DNA of 64,000 nucleotides from Pseudomonadota bacterium (GTDB taxonomy: Bacteria; Pseudomonadota; Gammaproteobacteria; Burkholderiales; Burkholderiaceae_C): assembly GCA_963205115.1 (NCBI GenBank), contig CAUJHV010000070.1, positions 1-64,000 of the forward strand, read 5' to 3'. A program made the translations under genes and the position numbers. Position 1 is the first letter of the stretch. The number at the start of each line of letters is the position of its first letter. Shown one piece after another: positions 24,986 through 33,673 of the stretch. The notes beneath the pieces were generated by a model. It had not been told where the DNA came from, ran no database searches, and saw nothing but the letters and a program-made list of their open reading frames with translations.

Positions 24986-26056
24986 ATGGACACCGTTTTC
25001 GACCCTGCCGCGCACTCGCACCGCCGCTTCGACCCGCTGCGGGACCAGTGGGTGCTGGTCTCGCCGCAGCGCAGCCGCCGGCCCTGGCAGGGGCAGGTAG
25101 AACCGGTGCACGAGGCGCCGCTGCCGTCGCATGATCCTGCGTGTTATCTGTGTGCCGGCAATGCGCGCGTCACGGGTGAGCGCAACCCCGATTACCGCGG
25201 ACCCTTCGTCTTCGCCAACGACTTTGCGGCACTGATGCCGCATGTGCCCGCAATGGCCGATGCGGGTGACGCAACCGACCCGCTGTTCCGTACGCAGCCC
25301 GCGCGGGGCGAGAGCCGCGTGCTGTGCTTCTCGCCCGACCACGGGCGCAGCCTGCCGGAACTGCCGGTGCCGGCCGTGCGTGCCGTCGTCGACACCTGGT
25401 GCACGCAGACCGACGAGCTCGGCCGCCGCTGGGCCTGGGTGCAGGTCTTCGAGAACAAGGGCGCGGCCATGGGCTGCTCCAATCCGCACCCGCACGGGCA
25501 GATCTGGGCCTGCGATTTCCTGCCGCAGGAGGCCGCCACCGAAGACCGCACCCAGCGCGCCTGGCAGGCCGCGCACGGCCGGCCGATGCTGCTCGAGCTG
25601 GCCGAGCGTGAGGCCTCACTGGGCGCGCGCGTGGTCGTGCAGACGCGCCACTGGCTGGCCATCGTGCCCTACTGGGCGACCTGGCCTTTCGAGACCCTGC
25701 TGCTTCCGCGCTTTGCGGTGTCCCGCCTGCCCGATCTCAGCGACGCGCAGCGCGACGACCTGGCACAGGCCGTGCACGCGCTGACCGTGCGCTACGACAA
25801 CCTGTTCGCCTGTGCCTTCCCGTATTCGATGGGCTGGCATGGTGCGCCCTTCGATGGCAGCGACCCCTCGCCCTGGCAGCTGCACGCGCACTTCTATCCG
25901 CCGCTGCTGCGATCGGCCACGGTGCGCAAGTTCATGGTCGGCTTCGAGATGCTGGCCGAGGCGCAGCGCGACCTCACGCCCGAGCAAGCGGCACAGCAAC
26001 TGCGCGCCACCGATCCACAACACTACAGGCGGCGCGCTGCCGCCCCTTCCCCATGA
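24986..26056 (+). CDS. galT: Galactose-1-phosphate uridylyltransferase
   Basis: Leloir enzyme that swaps UMP between UDP-glucose and galactose-1-phosphate. The 356-residue protein has the active-site HPHGQ motif with the uridylylated His170, and a Cys53/Cys56 zinc pair in CYLCAGN. Other family segments are YRGPFVFANDFAAL, VFENKGAAMGCSNPH, PYWATWPFETLLLPR and a C-terminal WQLHAHFYPPLLRS. The stop overlaps the galK ATG (ATGA), which indicates translational coupling. The epimerase GalE, needed to recycle UDP-galactose, is not in the window. Confidence 0.96.
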   Translation: MDTVFDPAAHSHRRFDPLRDQWVLVSPQRSRRPWQGQVEPVHEAPLPSHDPACYLCAGNARVTGERNPDYRGPFVFANDFAALMPHVPAMADAGDATDPLFRTQPARGESRVLCFSPDHGRSLPELPVPAVRAVVDTWCTQTDELGRRWAWVQVFENKGAAMGCSNPHPHGQIWACDFLPQEAATEDRTQRAWQAAHGRPMLLELAEREASLGARVVVQTRHWLAIVPYWATWPFETLLLPRFAVSRLPDLSDAQRDDLAQAVHALTVRYDNLFACAFPYSMGWHGAPFDGSDPSPWQLHAHFYPPLLRSATVRKFMVGFEMLAEAQRDLTPEQAAQQLRATDPQHYRRRAAAPSP

Positions 26057-27222
26057 CGGCCACGAACCGCTCCCGCGCGCTGGCGAGCTTCGTCGGCGCC
26101 TTCGACGCCACGCCCGACATCCTGGTGCAGGCACCCGGCCGCGTGAACCTCATCGGCGAACACACCGACTACAACGACGGCTTCGTGCTGCCTTGTGCCA
26201 TCGACTTCCAGACCGTCGTGGCGGCACGCGTGCGTGACGATGCCGTGGTGCGCGTGGTGGCGGCCGACTTCAACCAGGCGCTCGACGAATTCCGGTTGGA
26301 CGCGCCCATCCCCCACAAGGCCAAGCAGCCCTGGGCCAACTATGTGCGCGGTGTCTTTGCGGTGATGGCCGCGCGCGGGCTGCCGTTGCGCGGCATGAAC
26401 CTGTCGATCGCGGGCGACGTGCCGCGCGGCGCGGGGCTGTCATCGTCCGCCTCGCTGGAAGTGGCGGTGGGCCTGGGCATCCAGCACACCAGCGGGCTGG
26501 ACGCGCTGAGCCGCACCGAACTCGCACGCATCGCGCAGCAGGCCGAAAACGACTTCGTCGGCTGCCAGTGCGGCATCATGGACCAGCTGATCTCGGCCCA
26601 GGGTTCGGCGGGCCATGCGCTGCTGATCGACTGCCGCGACCTGTCGACCACGCCGGTGCCGGTGCCCGAGGGCACGGCCATCCTCATCGTGCACTCGAAC
26701 GTGCGCCGCGGGCTGGTCGACAGCGCCTACAACGAGCGACGCGCGCAGTGCCGCGAAGCCGCCGCGCACCTCGGTGTGGCCAGCCTGCGCGACGCCACCC
26801 GCGACGCCCTCGAAGCGGCACGCGACACCCTGGACGATGTGTGCTGGCGCCGCGCGCGCCACGTGCTGACCGAAAACGAGCGCACCGTCGCCGCCGCGCA
26901 GGCGCTGCGTGACGGCGACCTCGTGACGCTGGGGCGGTTGATGGCGCATTCGCACCGTTCGATGCGCCAGGACTTCGAGATCACCGTGCCGGCCATCGAC
27001 CGTCTGGTGGACATCCTGCAGCAAGCCATCGGACCGCAAGGCGGCGCGCGCATGACCGGCGGCGGCTTTGGCGGCTGCGTGGTGGCCGTGCTGCCGGAGA
27101 CGGCCGTGCCGCAGGCCGTCGCTGCCGTGCAGGCACAGTACCGTTCGCCGGACGGACAACCGGGTACCGTGCACGTCACGACACCCGTCGACGGCGCGCA
27201 GCGCGTACCGCGCACCGTGTAA
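26053..27222 (+). CDS. galK: Galactokinase
   Basis: GHMP kinase that phosphorylates alpha-D-galactose at C1. The 389-residue product has the galactokinase signature GRVNLIGEHTDYNDG (residues 29-43), the ATP-binding PRGAGLSSSASLEVA and the C-terminal MTGGGFGGCVVAV. CQCGIMDQLISAQG carries the catalytic aspartate region. Coupled to galT by ATGA overlap. The LacI gene starts 20 bp after it, so galactose release, activation and regulation share one transcript. Confidence 0.96.
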   Translation: MTATNRSRALASFVGAFDATPDILVQAPGRVNLIGEHTDYNDGFVLPCAIDFQTVVAARVRDDAVVRVVAADFNQALDEFRLDAPIPHKAKQPWANYVRGVFAVMAARGLPLRGMNLSIAGDVPRGAGLSSSASLEVAVGLGIQHTSGLDALSRTELARIAQQAENDFVGCQCGIMDQLISAQGSAGHALLIDCRDLSTTPVPVPEGTAILIVHSNVRRGLVDSAYNERRAQCREAAAHLGVASLRDATRDALEAARDTLDDVCWRRARHVLTENERTVAAAQALRDGDLVTLGRLMAHSHRSMRQDFEITVPAIDRLVDILQQAIGPQGGARMTGGGFGGCVVAVLPETAVPQAVAAVQAQYRSPDGQPGTVHVTTPVDGAQRVPRTV

Positions 27223-27242
27223 GCCGCTTCCGCAGATCCGAC

Positions 27243-28325
27243 ATGCCCACTCGACGCAGCCCCACCGCCCCAGCCGCCGCGCACCGCCGCCGGCCCACGA
27301 TGACCGACGTGGCCCAGGCCGCGGGTGTCTCGCAGTCCACGGTGTCGATGGCCTTGAACAATGTCGCGGGCGCTCGGCTGTCGCCCGAGACACGCGCGCG
27401 TGTGCTGGGCGCCGCCGTGACCTTGGGCTACCGGCTGCCGCGGCGTGAGGTCCAGCCTGCCGCCAGCCCGCAGCCGCGTCACCTGATCGGCTACCTGGTC
27501 GACGAAATATCGACCAGCCCGCACCCCGTGGTCAGCATCGACGGCGCACGCGATGCGGCCTGGGAGCAGGGCTGCATCCTGCAGGTGGCCGTGACGCGCA
27601 ACAACGCCGAGCAGGAGGCCGCCACACTGGCCGCGCTGCTGGGCAACCCCGCGCTGCTGGGCATCGTCTATTCGACGATCTTTACGCGCGAGGTGCATGT
27701 GCCGCCGCAGCTGGCTGACGTGCCCACCGTGCTGCTGAACTGCCATGACGCCCACAAGCGCCACCCGGCTGTCGTGCCGGGTGAGGTGGCCGGTGGCCAC
27801 AGTGCCACCGAATTCCTCATCCAGCAGGGCCACACGCGCATCGGCTTCATCAACGGCGAACCCTGGATGGAGGCGGCACAGGACCGCCTGAAGGGCTACC
27901 GCCGCGCGCTGGCGACGGCCGACCTGCCGGTGGACCCCGCGCTGGTGCTGGACGGCGACTGGATGTCGGGCACCGGCTTCGACGGCGCGCTGCGCCTGAT
28001 GCGCCTGGAGCGGCCGCCCACCGCCATCTTTTGCGCCAACGACCTGATGGCCCTGGGCGCGCTGGAGGCGGTCAAGCAGCTCGGCCTGCGTGTGCCGGAA
28101 GACGTCTCGGTCATGGGCTACGACGACCAGGAGATCTCGCGCCACACGCATCCGCCCCTGACCACGCTGGTGCTGCCGAACTACGAGATGGGACAGGCCG
28201 CCGTGGAGAGCCTGCTGCGGCTGGCACAACAGCCCGGCGACACCGAGCGGCCACGGCGCGCGCTCACCAAGATCGACGGGCCGCTGGTGCGCCGCGAGTC
28301 GGTGGCGCCACCCCGGCGGCGCTGA
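27243..28325 (+). CDS. LacI-family transcriptional regulator, atypical hinge
   Basis: A 360-residue repressor-type protein. The helix-turn-helix lies at about 20-41 (TDVAQAAGVSQSTVSMALN), after a basic Pro/Arg tail. The periplasmic-binding-like sensor domain starts at HLIGYLVDE and contains FINGEPW, FCANDLMALGALEA and VMGYDDQEISRHTHPPLTTL. The linker after LGYRLP is Pro/Ala/Gln-rich and lacks the usual hinge helix (ARxL pattern) that inserts into the central base step of the operator. Last gene of the alpha-galactosidase-galT-galK operon; it probably senses a galactoside or galactose. Its operator may be the ATAATATTAT palindrome (inference). Confidence 0.9.
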   Translation: MPTRRSPTAPAAAHRRRPTMTDVAQAAGVSQSTVSMALNNVAGARLSPETRARVLGAAVTLGYRLPRREVQPAASPQPRHLIGYLVDEISTSPHPVVSIDGARDAAWEQGCILQVAVTRNNAEQEAATLAALLGNPALLGIVYSTIFTREVHVPPQLADVPTVLLNCHDAHKRHPAVVPGEVAGGHSATEFLIQQGHTRIGFINGEPWMEAAQDRLKGYRRALATADLPVDPALVLDGDWMSGTGFDGALRLMRLERPPTAIFCANDLMALGALEAVKQLGLRVPEDVSVMGYDDQEISRHTHPPLTTLVLPNYEMGQAAVESLLRLAQQPGDTERPRRALTKIDGPLVRRESVAPPRRR

Positions 28326-28489
28326 GCCGTCCTGCCGGGCGGCAGGGCCGACCGGGCCCCCGGTGCGCGGACGTGGCATCGCGGCACGCCGCCGCAACCA
28401 TTCGGACAAGCCCCATGCGGATGTCCCGGGTGGCCGCGGGGCTGCGTGTGAGAATGGCTTTGCTTCGTTCTCTCCCTGCGTACCCCGAG

Positions 28490-29593
28490 ATGGCCCCCCG
28501 CAAGACGCCGACCAGCGCCGCCGCCGCAACGGGCCCAACGCCTGCCGCACGCACCAGCCGCCCGCAGATGGCGGATGTGGCGCGCCTGGCGGGTGTGTCC
28601 GTCTCCACTGTCTCGCGCGCACTGGCCGGCAGCGAGTTGATCAACGCCGAGACGCGTGCGCGCATCGCCGAACTCGCGCGCTCGCTGAACTACAGCATCA
28701 ACGTCGGTGCCCAGAACCTGCGACTGGGCCACAACCGCACGATCGGCCTGGTGATCCCGCTGGACAGCGCGACGCGGCAGCACATCACCGACCCGTTTTT
28801 CCTGTCGCTGATGGGCTCCATTGCCGACGCGCTGACCGACCGCGGCTACGACGTCCTGCTCTCGCGCGTGGATGCCTCGCGGCTGGACCACGCCGCTGCA
28901 CTGGTCGATACCGGCCGCGCCGCCGGCGTGCTGTTGATCGGCCAGTGGCACCACCATGACCAGCTCAACACGCTGGCGCTGCGCGGCGTGCCGCTGGTCG
29001 TCTGGGGCGCGCGCCTGGCCGGGCAGCTGTACTGCACGGTCGGCAGCGACAACCAGGCCGGCGGGCGACTGGCCACCGAGCACCTGCTGGGCCAGGGTTG
29101 CCGGCGCATCCTGTTCGTCGGCGACGACGAACTGCCCGAAGTCTCGCAACGCCTGGAAGGGCATCAGCAGGCGCTGCAGCAGCAAGGCATTCCGCGTGCC
29201 GATTCGTTGCTGCTGCCCGTGCCCTTTGCAAACGATCTGGCCCGGCCGCTGATCGAGGCCCGCATCGCCAAAGGGGTGGATTTCGACGGCATCTTTGCCT
29301 GCTCCGACCTGCTGGCGATGACGACCATCAACGCGCTGCGTGCCACGGGGCTGCAGGTGCCCGCGGACATGCCGGTGGTGGGCTACGACGATGTCGAACT
29401 GGCCCGGCACCTGCACCCGTCGCTGAGCACCGTGCGGCAGTCCATCGACCAGGCCGGACAGACCATGGTGACCGCGCTGCTGCGCATCGTCGCCGGCGAA
29501 AAGGTCGCGCCGGTGCAGCTGCCGACCGAACTGGTCGTGCGCGAAACCAGCCGTCAGCCGGCCAAGCCTGCCAGGCGCTCCAAGGCGCGCTGA
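28490..29593 (+). CDS. LacI-family transcriptional regulator with canonical hinge
   Basis: A 367-residue LacI-family protein. The HTH is at about 27-48 (MADVARLAGVSVSTVSRAL), and the hinge VGAQNLRLG (72-80) keeps the conserved Leu. The sensor domain has RTIGLVIPLD, FACSDLLAMTTINALR and VVGYDDVELARHLHPSLSTV. An in-frame ATG at 28454 would add 12 residues; I prefer 28490 since the basic tail there resembles the sister regulator. The hinge Leu normally intercalates at a central CpG, which fits the shared operator GCAATCGATTGC; regulation of sucP, the receptor and the MFS carrier is therefore plausible (inference). Its last 40 bp overlap the end of convergent nagZ. Confidence 0.9.
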   Translation: MAPRKTPTSAAAATGPTPAARTSRPQMADVARLAGVSVSTVSRALAGSELINAETRARIAELARSLNYSINVGAQNLRLGHNRTIGLVIPLDSATRQHITDPFFLSLMGSIADALTDRGYDVLLSRVDASRLDHAAALVDTGRAAGVLLIGQWHHHDQLNTLALRGVPLVVWGARLAGQLYCTVGSDNQAGGRLATEHLLGQGCRRILFVGDDELPEVSQRLEGHQQALQQQGIPRADSLLLPVPFANDLARPLIEARIAKGVDFDGIFACSDLLAMTTINALRATGLQVPADMPVVGYDDVELARHLHPSLSTVRQSIDQAGQTMVTALLRIVAGEKVAPVQLPTELVVRETSRQPAKPARRSKAR

Positions 29594-30624
29594 TAGGCCG
29601 GCTGCAGCATCAGCTCGTCCCAGGCCAGCGGCTCGGTCTGCGGCAGCAGGTCCAGCCGGCGCTGCTCGGCGTGTGGGTCCGGTTGCCAGCCGCCCTGATC
29701 GGCGCGCGCCGCCAGGCCATCCAGCAAGGCGTCCACGGCCGCGCCGCCATCCACCGACTGGTTGCACAGCAGCACCATGTCGCAACCCGCGCGCAGCGCC
29801 TGCTCGGCAGCGGCGGTGTAGCTGAGTTCCGCGCCGTCGAGCACACGCGCGCCGGCCATGCTGAGGTCGTCGCTGAAGACCGCACCCGTGAAGCCCAGCT
29901 GGCCGCGCAGGATGTCGTGCAGCCAGCGTGAGGAGAAGCCCGCGGGGCGGCTGTCGACCTTGGTGTAGACCACGTGCGCCGGCATCACGCTGGCCAGGCT
30001 CGTGGACAGCCAGGCATAGGGCTGTGCGTCGTCGGCCAGGATGGCCTTGAGCGACCGGCGGTCGACGGGCACCTCGGTATGGCTGTCGGCCTTGACGAAG
30101 CCGTGCCCCGGGAAATGTTTGCCGCAGTTGGCCATGCCCGCCAGCAGCAGGCCGTGCATCAGGCTCTTGGCCAGCATGGCCGCCACACGCGGGTCGCGGT
30201 GGAAGGCACGGTCGCCGATGACGGAGCTGCCGCCGTAGTCGAGATCGAGCACGGGCGTGAAGCTCAGGTCCACGCCGCAGGCACGCAGCTCGGCGCCGAG
30301 CACATAACCTGCGGCGGTAGCGGCGTCGGTGGCAGCCAGCGCGTCGCGCATCCAGGCCGCACCCAGCGCGCGCATCGGCGGCAGGTGCGTGAAGCCGTCG
30401 GTGCGGAAACGCTGCACGCGCCCGCCTTCGTGGTCCACGCTGATGACGATGTCCGGCCGCTCCTCGCGAACGGCGGCAGTCAGCCGAGTGAGCTGGGCAC
30501 GGTCGACCCAGTTGCGCGCGAAGAGGATCAGACCGCCGGTCATCGGGTGGCGCAGCCGGCGGCGGTCGTCGGGGGTGAGTTCGGTGCCGGCGATATCCAG
30601 CACGACGGGGGCCTGGTCAGCCAT
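29554..30624 (-). CDS. nagZ: Beta-N-acetylhexosaminidase (GH3) NagZ
   Basis: Cytoplasmic peptidoglycan-recycling enzyme that removes GlcNAc from GlcNAc-anhydroMurNAc peptides. The 356-residue protein has DHEGGRVQRFR, DLSFTPVLDLDYG, the catalytic loop KHFPGHGFVKADSH with His general acid, and VFSDDLSM with the nucleophile Asp. These mark the single-domain NagZ subgroup of GH3. The start at MADQAPV overlaps the acpS end by 8 bp. The 3' end runs 40 bp into the convergent LacI gene, which marks the edge between the core operon and the sugar locus. Confidence 0.95.
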   Translation of the reverse strand: MADQAPVVLDIAGTELTPDDRRRLRHPMTGGLILFARNWVDRAQLTRLTAAVREERPDIVISVDHEGGRVQRFRTDGFTHLPPMRALGAAWMRDALAATDAATAAGYVLGAELRACGVDLSFTPVLDLDYGGSSVIGDRAFHRDPRVAAMLAKSLMHGLLLAGMANCGKHFPGHGFVKADSHTEVPVDRRSLKAILADDAQPYAWLSTSLASVMPAHVVYTKVDSRPAGFSSRWLHDILRGQLGFTGAVFSDDLSMAGARVLDGAELSYTAAAEQALRAGCDMVLLCNQSVDGGAAVDALLDGLAARADQGGWQPDPHAEQRRLDLLPQTEPLAWDELMLQPAYQRALERLAGLAG

Positions 30625-31024
30625 GGGTCGGTTCTCCGGTTTCAACCACCACGAAGGCGGCGGCATAGTCGTTTTCGTCGGTCAGCGTCACATGCGCGTG
30701 CCAGCCACGCTGCGCGAACCAGGTGGCCAGCGCGCCGTTCAGGACGATCTGCGGCTTGCCGCTGGGCGCCTTGAGGATCTCGCAGTGGCGCCAGGTCATC
30801 GGCATGCGCATGCCCAGCCCGATGGCCTTGGAGAAGGCCTCCTTGGCCGAGAAGCGCGTGGCCAGGTAGCGCATCCCACGCGCCGGGTGGGCCTGCGTGC
30901 GTGCGCGCCAGACCTGCATCTCCTGTGCGCCCAGCACCTTGGCCGCGAAGCGCTCGCCGCGGCGCGCCACGGCCGCTTCGATGCGGCGGATGTCGCACAG
31001 ATCGGTGCCGATGCCGACGATCAT
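30617..31024 (-). CDS. acpS: Holo-[acyl-carrier-protein] synthase
   Basis: Transfers 4'-phosphopantetheine from CoA to the ACP serine. The 135-residue protein has MIVGIGTDLCDIRRIE with the Mg-binding Asp8 and RFSAKEAFSKAIG with the metal-binding Glu, both diagnostic. Length is normal. It overlaps pdxJ by 4 bp upstream and nagZ by 8 bp downstream, and its substrate AcpP is encoded further up the same strand at 43882-44121. Confidence 0.95.
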   Translation of the reverse strand: MIVGIGTDLCDIRRIEAAVARRGERFAAKVLGAQEMQVWRARTQAHPARGMRYLATRFSAKEAFSKAIGLGMRMPMTWRHCEILKAPSGKPQIVLNGALATWFAQRGWHAHVTLTDENDYAAAFVVVETGEPTHG

Positions 31025-31836
31025 GCGCGCGGCGTCTGAGGCGTGTGCGGCGCGAAGGCCTCGCGGATGCAGCGCTGGTAGGCGCGCACGGTGTCGCCCA
31101 TGCCCAGCTCCAGCGCATCGGCTGCGATCGCGTGTCCGATGGAGACCTCGGTCACGCCCGGCACGCGCTGCAGGAACAGGCCCAGGTTGTCGCGGTTCAG
31201 GTCATGCCCGGCATTGACGCCCAGGCCCGCCGCCAGCGCGGCCTGCGCGGCCGCCGTATAGCGCGCCAGCACGGCATCCTGTTCGGGCGTGCCCCAGGCA
31301 CGGGCGTAGGCCTCGGTGTAGAGCTCGACACGGTCGGCACCCACTGCGCGCGCCAGCGTCATCGCGTCGGGCGTGGGGTCCATGAACAGGCTCACGCGCA
31401 CACCCAGCGCGCGCAGTTCGTCGATCAGCGGCCGCAGGCGGTCGCCGTCGCGCACGAGGTCCCAGCCGTGGTCGGAGGTGGCCTGCTCGACGCTGTCGGG
31501 CACGAAGGTCGCCTGCTGCGGCCGCACGGCACGCACCAGGTCCATGAGGTTGTGGAAGGGGTTGCCTTCGAGGTTGTACTCGGCCTGCGGCCAGGCCTGC
31601 AGCAGCGCCGCGAGCTCGTTCACGTCCTGCGTGGTGATGTGCCGCGCGTCGGGCCGCGGGTGTACGGTGATGCCGTCCGCGCCGGCCTCGAGCGCGATGC
31701 GCGCGAGGCGGCAGACATCGGGAATGCCGACCGGCCGGCTGTTGCGCAGCAGGGCGACGCGGTTGACGTTCACGGACAGCGCGGTGATGGTGCCGGCCTG
31801 CGGTCCGGCCGCGGCCTGGAGGACGAAGGGATTCAT
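31021..31836 (-). CDS. pdxJ: Pyridoxine 5'-phosphate synthase
   Basis: Condenses 1-deoxy-xylulose-5-phosphate with 3-amino-2-oxopropyl phosphate in the DXP-dependent vitamin B6 pathway. The 271-residue barrel has LSVNVNRVALLRNSR, GADGITVHPRPDARHI, EYNLEGNP, FVPDSVEQATSDHGWD, RVSLFMDP, VELYTEAYA and GLGVNAGHDLN, all diagnostic. It starts at MNPFVLQ; the ATG overlaps the recO stop (ATGA). The longer frame to 32400 covers recO and is not coding. Confidence 0.96.
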   Translation of the reverse strand: MNPFVLQAAAGPQAGTITALSVNVNRVALLRNSRPVGIPDVCRLARIALEAGADGITVHPRPDARHITTQDVNELAALLQAWPQAEYNLEGNPFHNLMDLVRAVRPQQATFVPDSVEQATSDHGWDLVRDGDRLRPLIDELRALGVRVSLFMDPTPDAMTLARAVGADRVELYTEAYARAWGTPEQDAVLARYTAAAQAALAAGLGVNAGHDLNRDNLGLFLQRVPGVTEVSIGHAIAADALELGMGDTVRAYQRCIREAFAPHTPQTPRA

Positions 31837-32657
31837 GTGGGCGTGCTCGGTGAATGGCCGGCGGCCGGCGGCGCCGCCTCGTACAGGCGCTGCACGCTGT
31901 GCAGCACCTCGCGCGTGCGCCAGGTGGCCGTGCCCAGATGATAGTGAAGCAGGCCACGCAACTGGATGCGCAGGGCGGACAGCGCCGGCAGGCAGGCGCG
32001 CTGCACATCCGCCAGGTGCGCGCCTTCGTCCAGGGCCCGCTGCAGGGCTTTCAGCATCGTGCCGTCCAGACTGGCGGCGGGCTCCTGTGTGGCGACCACG
32101 CCCACTTCGGGTCGCAGCGCATAGCGATGCCCGTCCAGCACCGGCTGGTGGTTCAGCGTCGAGACGCCCAGATCGGGCAGGAAACCGCCTTCTCGCAGCG
32201 CGCACAGCTCGAAGGCCCGCAACCCCGCTTGCGCCAGCGCTTCTTCGCCGCAGGCCAGCGCGGGCAAGGAGTCGGCATAGGCGTCGAAGAGCGTTGGGTG
32301 TGGGTCCTGGCGCGCCAGCAGTTTCAGCAGCAGCTCGTTGAGGTAGAAGCCGTGAAACAGCGCGCCGGGTGGCATCAGCGGCCCGCCGTCCGCGCCCCAC
32401 TCGGCCTGGCGCAGCACGTGGATGTCGGCATCGTCGCTGGGCGTGCGGCCCAGTGTCACCAGCACGCGCTGGAACGGCAGCAGGATGGCCCGCAGCTGCG
32501 AGGTCGGCCGCTTGGCGCCCTTGGCGATGACCGCCACGCGGCCGCGTTCACGCGTGAAGAGTTCGAGGATCAGACTGGATTCGCTCCAGTCGTAGCTGTG
32601 CAGCACGTAGGCGTCCAGCGGCGCGGCCGCCGGCGCACGCGCGCGCCGCGTGACCAT
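31833..32657 (-). CDS. recO: DNA repair protein RecO
   Basis: RecFOR-pathway mediator that helps load RecA on SSB-coated DNA. The 274-residue protein begins with an OB fold (AYVLHSYDWSESSLILELFTRERGRVAVIAKGAKRP) and continues with a helical domain (FYLNELLLKLLARQDPHPTLFDAY, FELCALREGGFLPDL). The four cysteines of the zinc-binding RecO forms are not all present, as in other proteobacteria. The ATG shares one base with the era stop (TGATG). Coupled to pdxJ downstream. Confidence 0.93.
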   Translation of the reverse strand: MVTRRARAPAAAPLDAYVLHSYDWSESSLILELFTRERGRVAVIAKGAKRPTSQLRAILLPFQRVLVTLGRTPSDDADIHVLRQAEWGADGGPLMPPGALFHGFYLNELLLKLLARQDPHPTLFDAYADSLPALACGEEALAQAGLRAFELCALREGGFLPDLGVSTLNHQPVLDGHRYALRPEVGVVATQEPAASLDGTMLKALQRALDEGAHLADVQRACLPALSALRIQLRGLLHYHLGTATWRTREVLHSVQRLYEAAPPAAGHSPSTPT

Positions 32658-33673
32658 CACTCGTACCCGTAGCTGCGCAAGTGCTGATCGTCGTCGGCCC
32701 AGCCGCTGCGCACCTTGACCCACAGCTCCAGGAAGACCTTGCAGTCCCACAGCTGTTCGAGCTCCTGCCGCGCTTCGCTGCCGATGCGCTTGAGGCGCTC
32801 GCCACGCTCGCCGATGATCATGCCCTTGTGGGCGTCGCGTTCGACGACGATGGAGGCCGCCAGCCGGCGCAGTCCGCCTTCGACATCACCTTCCTCGAAG
32901 CGGTCGATCACGACGGTGGACGTGTAGGGCAACTCGTCACCGGTCAGCCGGAACAGCTTCTCGCGGATGATCTCGCTGGCCAGGAAGCGCTCGCTGCGGT
33001 CGGTCAGGGCGTCTTCCTCGTGGAACCACTCCTGCTCGGGCAGATAGGGCTCCAGGATCTTCAGCAGCCGCTGGATGTCGTCCGCGCGGCGCGCCGTCAT
33101 CGGCACGTATTCGGCAAAGGGGTGGCGCTCGGGCAGCGTCTTCAGCCAGGGCAGCACGTCCTGGCGCCGTGCCAGCGCATCGAGCTTGTTGGCGATCAGC
33201 ACCACCGGCTTGTCGCGCGGCATCAACGCCAGCACCTTCGCGTCGTCCGGGCCGAATCGGCCGGCTTCGACGACAAACAGCACCGCATCCACATCGGCCA
33301 GCGAACCCTTCACGGTGCGGTTCAGGCTGCGGTTCAGCGCGGCGGTGTGGCGGTCCTGGAAGCCCGGTGTATCGACGAAGACAAACTGCGCCGCGCCCAG
33401 CGTGCGGATGCCGGTGATGCGGTGGCGCGTGGTCTGGGCCTTCTTGGAGGTGATGCTGATCTTCTGGCCGACCAGCGCATTGAGCAGCGTGCTCTTGCCC
33501 ACGTTGGGCCGCCCGACGATGGCTACCAGGCCGCAGCGGCGTGGCGTGGCCACCGCAGAGACTTCTGGCGGCGCCCTGCTGCTGTCGTCCTGGGAATGCG
33601 CCGGCGTGTCCACGGGCGTGGCTTCGTGCGCCTCATCTGGGCCGATGCCCTTGGAACGGCTCGGTGCGCTCAT
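32657..33673 (-). CDS. era: GTPase Era
   Basis: Ras-like GTPase needed for 16S rRNA processing and 30S assembly, 338 residues. G1 is GRPNVGKST, G3 is DTPGF and G4 is NKLD; a KH domain follows with VVERDAHKGMIIGERGERLKRIG. About 45 residues of variable sequence precede the G domain when the start is taken at MSAPSRSKG, whose ATG overlaps the rnc stop (ATGA). The rnc-era-recO order is the classic one. Confidence 0.96.
   Translation of the reverse strand: MSAPSRSKGIGPDEAHEATPVDTPAHSQDDSSRAPPEVSAVATPRRCGLVAIVGRPNVGKSTLLNALVGQKISITSKKAQTTRHRITGIRTLGAAQFVFVDTPGFQDRHTAALNRSLNRTVKGSLADVDAVLFVVEAGRFGPDDAKVLALMPRDKPVVLIANKLDALARRQDVLPWLKTLPERHPFAEYVPMTARRADDIQRLLKILEPYLPEQEWFHEEDALTDRSERFLASEIIREKLFRLTGDELPYTSTVVIDRFEEGDVEGGLRRLAASIVVERDAHKGMIIGERGERLKRIGSEARQELEQLWDCKVFLELWVKVRSGWADDDQHLRSYGYE

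Noticed and set aside
22547..25576. 1009-codon minus-strand frame opposite alpha-galactosidase and galT
   Set aside because: It overlaps a permease gene in another frame and two strong genes on the other strand; no motif is seen.
28331..28346. CCTGCC-GGGC-GGCAGG hairpin after the first LacI gene
   Set aside because: A 6-bp stem without a T tract in very GC-rich DNA; too weak to call a terminator.
10327..29553. Sugar locus as a mobile genomic island
   Set aside because: It is flanked by core genes and is accessory in nature, but I see no integrase, tRNA target, direct repeats or clear compositional break, so transfer is not claimed.
31021..32400. 459-codon version of pdxJ
   Set aside because: The extra N-terminal part lies wholly inside recO in another frame and is Arg/Ala-rich shadow; the ATG at 31836 overlaps the recO stop and matches the family start.
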